Source: an uncultured Clostridia bacterium (GTDB lineage: Bacteria; Bacillota; Clostridia; TANB77; CAG-508). Taken from it: a stretch of 9,561 bases of DNA. Where the stretch lies: the NCBI GenBank assembly GCA_949746285.1, contig CATJZH010000116.1, forward strand, positions 1 through 9,561. Reading direction: 5' to 3'. Shown here in pieces: positions 6,509 to 9,561 of this stretch (the stretch's first letter is position 1; the number at the start of each line of letters is the position of its first letter). Both the position numbers and the translations under genes were made by a program. Under the pieces are notes generated by a model. It worked only from the letters and a program-made list of their open reading frames with translations. It had not been told where the DNA came from and made no database searches.

Positions 6509-7384
6509 CTATATTTTTGTAAAATTGGAAAATCCTGAATTAATAGTTGTTGAAATACCTCCAAATAATTCTTTCATATAATTACTTGCTCTAACTAAAG
6601 CATAAATAATACCAATATATAGTAATTTAGAGATAGTTGTGTTTTGTGATATATTAATAGTAAAAGATAGTAGTAATATAATAGAAATGAGAATCTGAAC
6701 TAATAATAATGAAATAAAAGATTTAAACCAAACTTTAAAGAACCATTCTGAAGCATTAGTAATTAAGCTTAAAAAAGCAAATGGACTAAGCAGTACAAAT
6801 ATTTGAATCATAATATATCGTAGAGAATATGTAAAAATCAAATTTATAAGACCAAAACTTGTAAAAGATTTTATAATTCCATCAAAGGAGAAAATATTAA
6901 AATTATTTCCAGAGATATATAATGATTTATTTATATTATCAATAAAATGTGAAAAATCTATTGTAGAATGAAATAAACTATCACCAATATTATGAATGGC
7001 TAAAGTTATTAAAGATATAATATTTATTATTTGTTCACATATCCAAAGAGAAGAATTCATTATAGCTATAAAAATTATGGCTTTAAAAATAAATTGTTTT
7101 GGCGAATCTATTTTAGAATAGGTAAGGTGTGAAATTAAATAATTTATAGCATAATATAAGATAAAGCCTAAAATTAAACTATTACAAATAAGTAAAAGTC
7201 CACTAGAACTTGATGTACCCAAAATTTGTTCAAAAGCAGAATTAGAAATAATATCTGGCTTTATAAAAATAATTTGATCTAATACAGAATAAATACTGTT
7301 ATCAATTGATGAAAATAATTGAGAAAATAATTCATTTAATGAATTAAAAATTGTTTGTGTTAAATTAATTGTTTCTTGTTCCAT
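6509..7384 (-). CDS. VirB6/TrbL-like type IV secretion membrane protein
   Basis: A 291-residue polytopic protein matching the VirB6/TrbL-type channel component of conjugation systems. An N-terminal extracytoplasmic helical stretch (1-60) is followed by membrane helices at about 62-84, 98-130, 176-205, 222-245 and 251-267. The block from 185 to 235 (SLRYIMIQIFVLLSPFAFLS, then EWFFKVWFKSF) is the characteristic hydrophobic core with a conserved SPFA turn. The C-terminus (YMKELFGGISTTINSG) resembles that of Gram-positive homologues. It would form the membrane-spanning pore for DNA transfer with the neighbouring VirB2- and VirB3-like proteins. It starts 18 bases after the VirB2-like gene, with a GGAAAAG site just upstream, and is followed after 8 bases by the PrgI-like gene. 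The reading frame appears intact. Confidence 0.75.
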   Translation of the reverse strand: MEQETINLTQTIFNSLNELFSQLFSSIDNSIYSVLDQIIFIKPDIISNSAFEQILGTSSSSGLLLICNSLILGFILYYAINYLISHLTYSKIDSPKQFIFKAIIFIAIMNSSLWICEQIINIISLITLAIHNIGDSLFHSTIDFSHFIDNINKSLYISGNNFNIFSFDGIIKSFTSFGLINLIFTYSLRYIMIQIFVLLSPFAFLSLITNASEWFFKVWFKSFISLLLVQILISIILLLSFTINISQNTTISKLLYIGIIYALVRASNYMKELFGGISTTINSGFSNFTKI

Positions 7385-7402
7385 AACTTTTCCATTCTAA
7401 AT

Positions 7403-7732
7403 TTAAGATAATAATGTTTGAAATAAAGATAAGATTAAATCAATACAAAGTATAAAAGCATATGAAAATAAACTTCCTCTAATTAATTTATTTGCAGTTC
7501 TAATCTTTTCTTCATCTCCAAAACTAAATTTTTTCATAAGTACACCAGTTCCAACAGCAACAGCTGCGGCAGGTGTTGATATTTTTACAATATAACTTTC
7601 CATTTTATCAAATGCTGAATTTATTGTAGTTACAAGTTTAGGATCAGCAGCAAATACATTTGTATTAAATGTACAAATAAATAAAAAAGAAAGCATAAAT
7701 GTATAAATTATTGAAATTTTTTTGTTTTTCAT
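7403..7732 (-). CDS. Small VirB2/Maff2-like secreted membrane protein of the conjugation system
   Basis: A 109-residue protein with a classic signal peptide (lysines at 2-5, hydrophobic 8-22, likely cleavage after VFA at residue 28). The mature part has two hydrophobic helices (about 48-66 and 86-107) separated by a charged loop (KKFSFGDEEKIR). This two-helix, signal-peptide design, placed between the VirD4-like and VirB6-like genes, fits the VirB2/TrbC pilin position, which in clostridial elements is held by Maff2 or similar small proteins. Whether it polymerises is unknown. The start is one base after the VirD4 stop, and its AAAGGA site lies within the last codons of that gene, so its translation probably depends on ribosomes finishing VirD4. 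Function is inferred from position and topology. Confidence 0.65.
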   Translation of the reverse strand: MKNKKISIIYTFMLSFLFICTFNTNVFAADPKLVTTINSAFDKMESYIVKISTPAAAVAVGTGVLMKKFSFGDEEKIRTANKLIRGSLFSYAFILCIDLILSLFQTLLS

Positions 7733-7733
7733 T

Positions 7734-8969
7734 TTAATTAATTCCTTTCATATGTTTTTCTTTTTCATAATATGGTATCATTTGTAGTTTTTGGGGTTGT
7801 AAAATTCTCAAACCGTTAGAAATAAAAGCTAAACTTTTAAATGTTTCTAAATCTTGAGAAAAATAATTAGCATTATAAATATAGTCAAGTTGGGTATATC
7901 TGTTATAGCTTTCAGATAAATTAGAATCTCTAGACATAAGAGTATTTGTTATAAGATTTAATTTTGTTTCTTTAGCATTTTCAGATATAGTCGTAGAAAT
8001 CTTTTCTTTTTCTTCTTTTCCAATTTGTTTTTGTGCTTCTTCAATAGTAAAGATATCGTCTGTTCTAAACCATAGTTTGTTTATTAAATTTTGCAGAATT
8101 ACTTTTGTAGCAGTTTCGTCTTTTAAAGTGTTTTTTATAGAACTGTAGCTTTGAGTAGCAACAATATTTATGCATTTTGCTTCTCTGCATTGTGCAAAAA
8201 AGTCACTATCAGTAATAGTTACATATTCATGAAATTCATCACTTATAAAAACACTTTTTCGGATTTTTAATTTACTACTTAATCTAGACATAACTTCTGT
8301 TTGAAAATCTAGTTTTAAATATGCTGCAATAATTTTAGATAAATTTTTATATTCGGCAATATTCATATTTAAAACAACGATTTTTCCTTTATTTAAGACT
8401 TCTTTAAAACCATAAAAATTAATGTCTTCTTTTGATGGGCAAAAAACTTTTGATACATTATAGTCTGAAATGAAAAGATTTGTAATTCTACTGATTTCTG
8501 ATTTTAAAATTGATAAAGTTCTTGTATCCAATGAGAAAAATTCTTTTTCAAAAAAATCGATGCAAGATAATAGATTATAAATTTCTTTATCAGATAATTT
8601 TCCATTAGTAAATAAATCTTTCAAAAGAGTTAATTTTTCATGATAATAATCTGGAAACATTACTAATTTGTGAATTTCCATAAAAGAAACATACCCGTTA
8701 TTATATAACCTACAAAACTTAATACATTCTGATAAAATTTGTTCTACTTTATCAAGCCAATAAGATTCTGAATTATTAGGACTAAATAAAGTTAAAATAG
8801 TTTTTAATCTATTAGCTAGAACAATTGGTTTTAAGTCTGGTTTATCTAAAGGATTATACTTAAAATTTCCAGATAAATCGATTACAATAATATCATCTAA
8901 TCGATTACTTTTATTAGCATATTCAATTACTTGATTAAAGTAATTCCCTTTTACATCAAGTATTAGCAT
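7734..8969 (-). CDS. C-terminal half of VirD4-like conjugation coupling ATPase
   Basis: A 411-residue fragment that begins at the DxKG motif of VirD4 proteins (LILDVKGNY, 2-10). A long helical region follows, then Walker B FISDEFHE (241-248) and the VirD4-typical IVATQS motif (269-274) followed by SYSSIKNTL. The tail (about 290-411) corresponds to the TraM-recognition/C-terminal region. It lacks the Walker A loop, so on its own it could not be a complete ATPase. The ATG at 8969 corresponds to an internal methionine of the full protein and no ribosome site precedes it; the open frame extends further upstream without a start. Its last codons contain the ribosome binding site of the VirB2-like gene, which begins after a 1-base gap. 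Confidence 0.8.
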   Translation of the reverse strand: MLILDVKGNYFNQVIEYANKSNRLDDIIVIDLSGNFKYNPLDKPDLKPIVLANRLKTILTLFSPNNSESYWLDKVEQILSECIKFCRLYNNGYVSFMEIHKLVMFPDYYHEKLTLLKDLFTNGKLSDKEIYNLLSCIDFFEKEFFSLDTRTLSILKSEISRITNLFISDYNVSKVFCPSKEDINFYGFKEVLNKGKIVVLNMNIAEYKNLSKIIAAYLKLDFQTEVMSRLSSKLKIRKSVFISDEFHEYVTITDSDFFAQCREAKCINIVATQSYSSIKNTLKDETATKVILQNLINKLWFRTDDIFTIEEAQKQIGKEEKEKISTTISENAKETKLNLITNTLMSRDSNLSESYNRYTQLDYIYNANYFSQDLETFKSLAFISNGLRILQPQKLQMIPYYEKEKHMKGIN

Positions 8970-9003
8970 TGCTAATTTTTCAATAGGATTAGAAGATTTA
9001 TAA

Positions 9004-9453
9004 TCAATTAATTGACCGTGTAAATGGATACATTGCAGATGAAGTTTTTCCAGTTCCTATAGTTCCAGTAATTAAAATGTTTTGATAAAGTCCTTTTTCA
9101 TTAATAAAAACAGGTTTATTTTCTGAAAAACCTAATAATAAAGATAATTCATCAGTAGATTTTGATTTTTCTAAATAAATATTTTTTTTGTTTTTAATTG
9201 GAATTTTTAAAAGTATTAAAGAAAAGAATTTATTAAATAATATAAAATGTGATAATAAAAAAGATATGAAATAAATTTTTTTTAATAAAATCCAAGTGTT
9301 TGGGTAAACTGAAACTATATCAAATGGATGTATAGCATATGGAAATAATAAATGTTCTGCAGTGAAAATAGGTTTAAAAATAAAACTAATTATTAAAAAA
9401 TTAATTGAAAAAGAAATTGTTAAAAATATTATTTTAAATATTATTTTTTTCAA
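9004..9453 (-). CDS. N-terminal half of VirD4-like conjugation coupling ATPase
   Basis: A 149-residue fragment with two membrane helices (about 6-28 and 54-82), the usual membrane anchor of VirD4 coupling proteins. A short cytosolic segment and Walker A GTIGTGKT (130-137) follow, and the frame then stops at TGA 12 residues later. It starts at TTG: an AGGAA site lies 6 bases upstream and an in-frame TAG four codons before excludes a longer form. The last three residues (SIN) are out of frame with the family pattern, as expected after a frameshift. The remaining ATPase core is encoded by the next frame downstream. Confidence 0.75.
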   Translation of the reverse strand: MKKIIFKIIFLTISFSINFLIISFIFKPIFTAEHLLFPYAIHPFDIVSVYPNTWILLKKIYFISFLLSHFILFNKFFSLILLKIPIKNKKNIYLEKSKSTDELSLLLGFSENKPVFINEKGLYQNILITGTIGTGKTSSAMYPFTRSIN

Positions 9454-9459
9454 AATAAA

Positions 9460-9464
9460 TTCCT
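9460..9464 (-). promoter_or_regulatory. Ribosome binding site supporting the TTG start of the VirD4-like gene
   Basis: AGGAA on the - strand lies 6 bases before the TTG at 9453. It overlaps the TAG stop of the upstream open frame, so the two frames would be closely coupled. Confidence 0.5.
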
Positions 9465-9561
9465 AAAATAATTGATTTTTTTTTATTTTTAATTTAAAAC
9501 CTTGCAGACTTTGCAATAAAAAGATTTCTATTAAAGAATAAACCCAATAAAAGACTATAAA
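9463..9561 (-). CDS. Possible C-terminal end of an upstream membrane protein (partial)
   Basis: On the - strand a frame is open from the window edge for 32 codons to a TAG at 9463-9465. It reads a hydrophobic segment (FYWVYSLIEIFLLQSL) and then a basic tail (FKLKIKKNQLF), like the last membrane helix of a protein. The stop overlaps the ribosome site of the VirD4-like gene, the spacing expected inside this compact operon. A second frame is also open for about 20 codons here, and the region is AT-rich, so this is tentative. No promoter is evident in this stretch. Confidence 0.3.
   Translation of the reverse strand, partial: FIVFYWVYSLIEIFLLQSLQGFKLKIKKNQLF

Larger units (their letters stand above)
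7734..9453 (-). pseudogene. VirD4-like coupling ATPase, whole gene broken by a one-base frameshift
   Basis: The two reading frames at 9004-9453 and 7734-8969 are halves of one VirD4/TraG-type coupling protein, the hexameric ATPase that docks the relaxase-DNA complex at the transfer channel. The N-terminal half ends at TGA soon after the Walker A motif. The other frame continues without a stop across the junction and encodes LIDYKSSNPIEKLA before LILDVKG. Removing one of the two Cs at 9016-9017 (+ strand) joins them into a single protein of about 572 residues reading YPFTRQLIDYKSSN, a normal family length. No slippery heptamer or stimulatory hairpin is seen, and the second half has no Shine-Dalgarno site. 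It is therefore either a true inactivating frameshift or an assembly error. Gene identity is strong; which explanation holds cannot be told from one sequence. Confidence 0.8.

Noticed and set aside
9004..9020. Stop reassignment or programmed frameshift to explain the split VirD4 frame
   Set aside because: The TGA frame meets further TAA stops within a few codons, and there is no slippery heptamer or downstream structure.
9502..9516. Short inverted repeat TTGCA-GACTT-TGCAA
   Set aside because: A 5-bp stem is too weak for a terminator, and the stretch is within a possible coding tail; no second copy was noticed that would make it an attachment site.
1..9561. CRISPR arrays, tRNA or rRNA genes, insertion sequences, long direct repeats marking element ends
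   Set aside because: No regularly spaced repeats, cloverleaf-like segments, transposase motifs or paired direct repeats were seen on reading both strands.

Overview
The window comes from a very AT-rich Gram-positive bacterium, most likely a member of the Clostridia. The reasons are the low GC, A/T-ending codons, strong Shine-Dalgarno sites, a Firmicute-type helicase loader with a partner DnaD-family protein, and a conjugation module of the kind carried by clostridial integrative elements. No RNA gene, CRISPR array, insertion sequence or intact integrase is visible.

Left part (1-3982, + strand): the 3' part of gyrA (DNA gyrase subunit A, truncated by the window edge) ends in an intrinsic-terminator-like hairpin. 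Three closely spaced genes follow: a CxxCxxCC (YkgJ-type) cysteine-cluster protein, a metallo-beta-lactamase-fold hydrolase of the COG1237 type that overlaps it by 4 bp, and a multi-pass membrane protein resembling MATE/MOP exporters. The cysteine-cluster gene most likely starts at the ATG at 1379 and not at the earlier in-frame GTG at 1337, because the GTG lies inside the gyrA terminator hairpin.

Middle (3987-6064): a long inverted repeat separates the convergent transcription units and can serve as a terminator for both. On the - strand a DnaD-family primosome protein with two DnaD-like C-terminal domains is followed by a DnaI/DnaC-type AAA+ helicase loader. They form a two-gene replication-initiation operon. 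A promoter with an extended -10 sits ahead of it, and a 9-bp inverted repeat is centred on the -10 box, which suggests a repressor site or self-regulation.

Right part (6201-9561, - strand): a compact set of type IV secretion (conjugation) genes in the order VirD4-like coupling ATPase, VirB2-like small membrane protein, VirB6-like membrane protein, PrgI/VirB3-like protein. This matches the order seen in clostridial conjugative elements. Two things are unusual. The coupling ATPase is split by one apparent extra base between its Walker A and its DxKG motif, and the VirB4 ATPase expected right after PrgI is absent, with dnaD in its place. The simplest reading is the eroded end of a conjugative element fixed beside core replication genes. 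A sequencing error in the VirD4 gene is an alternative for the first oddity. I found no convincing wholly new system. The best leads are the broken and truncated conjugation module, the dyad over the dnaD promoter, and the uncharacterised cysteine-cluster/MBL/exporter operon.
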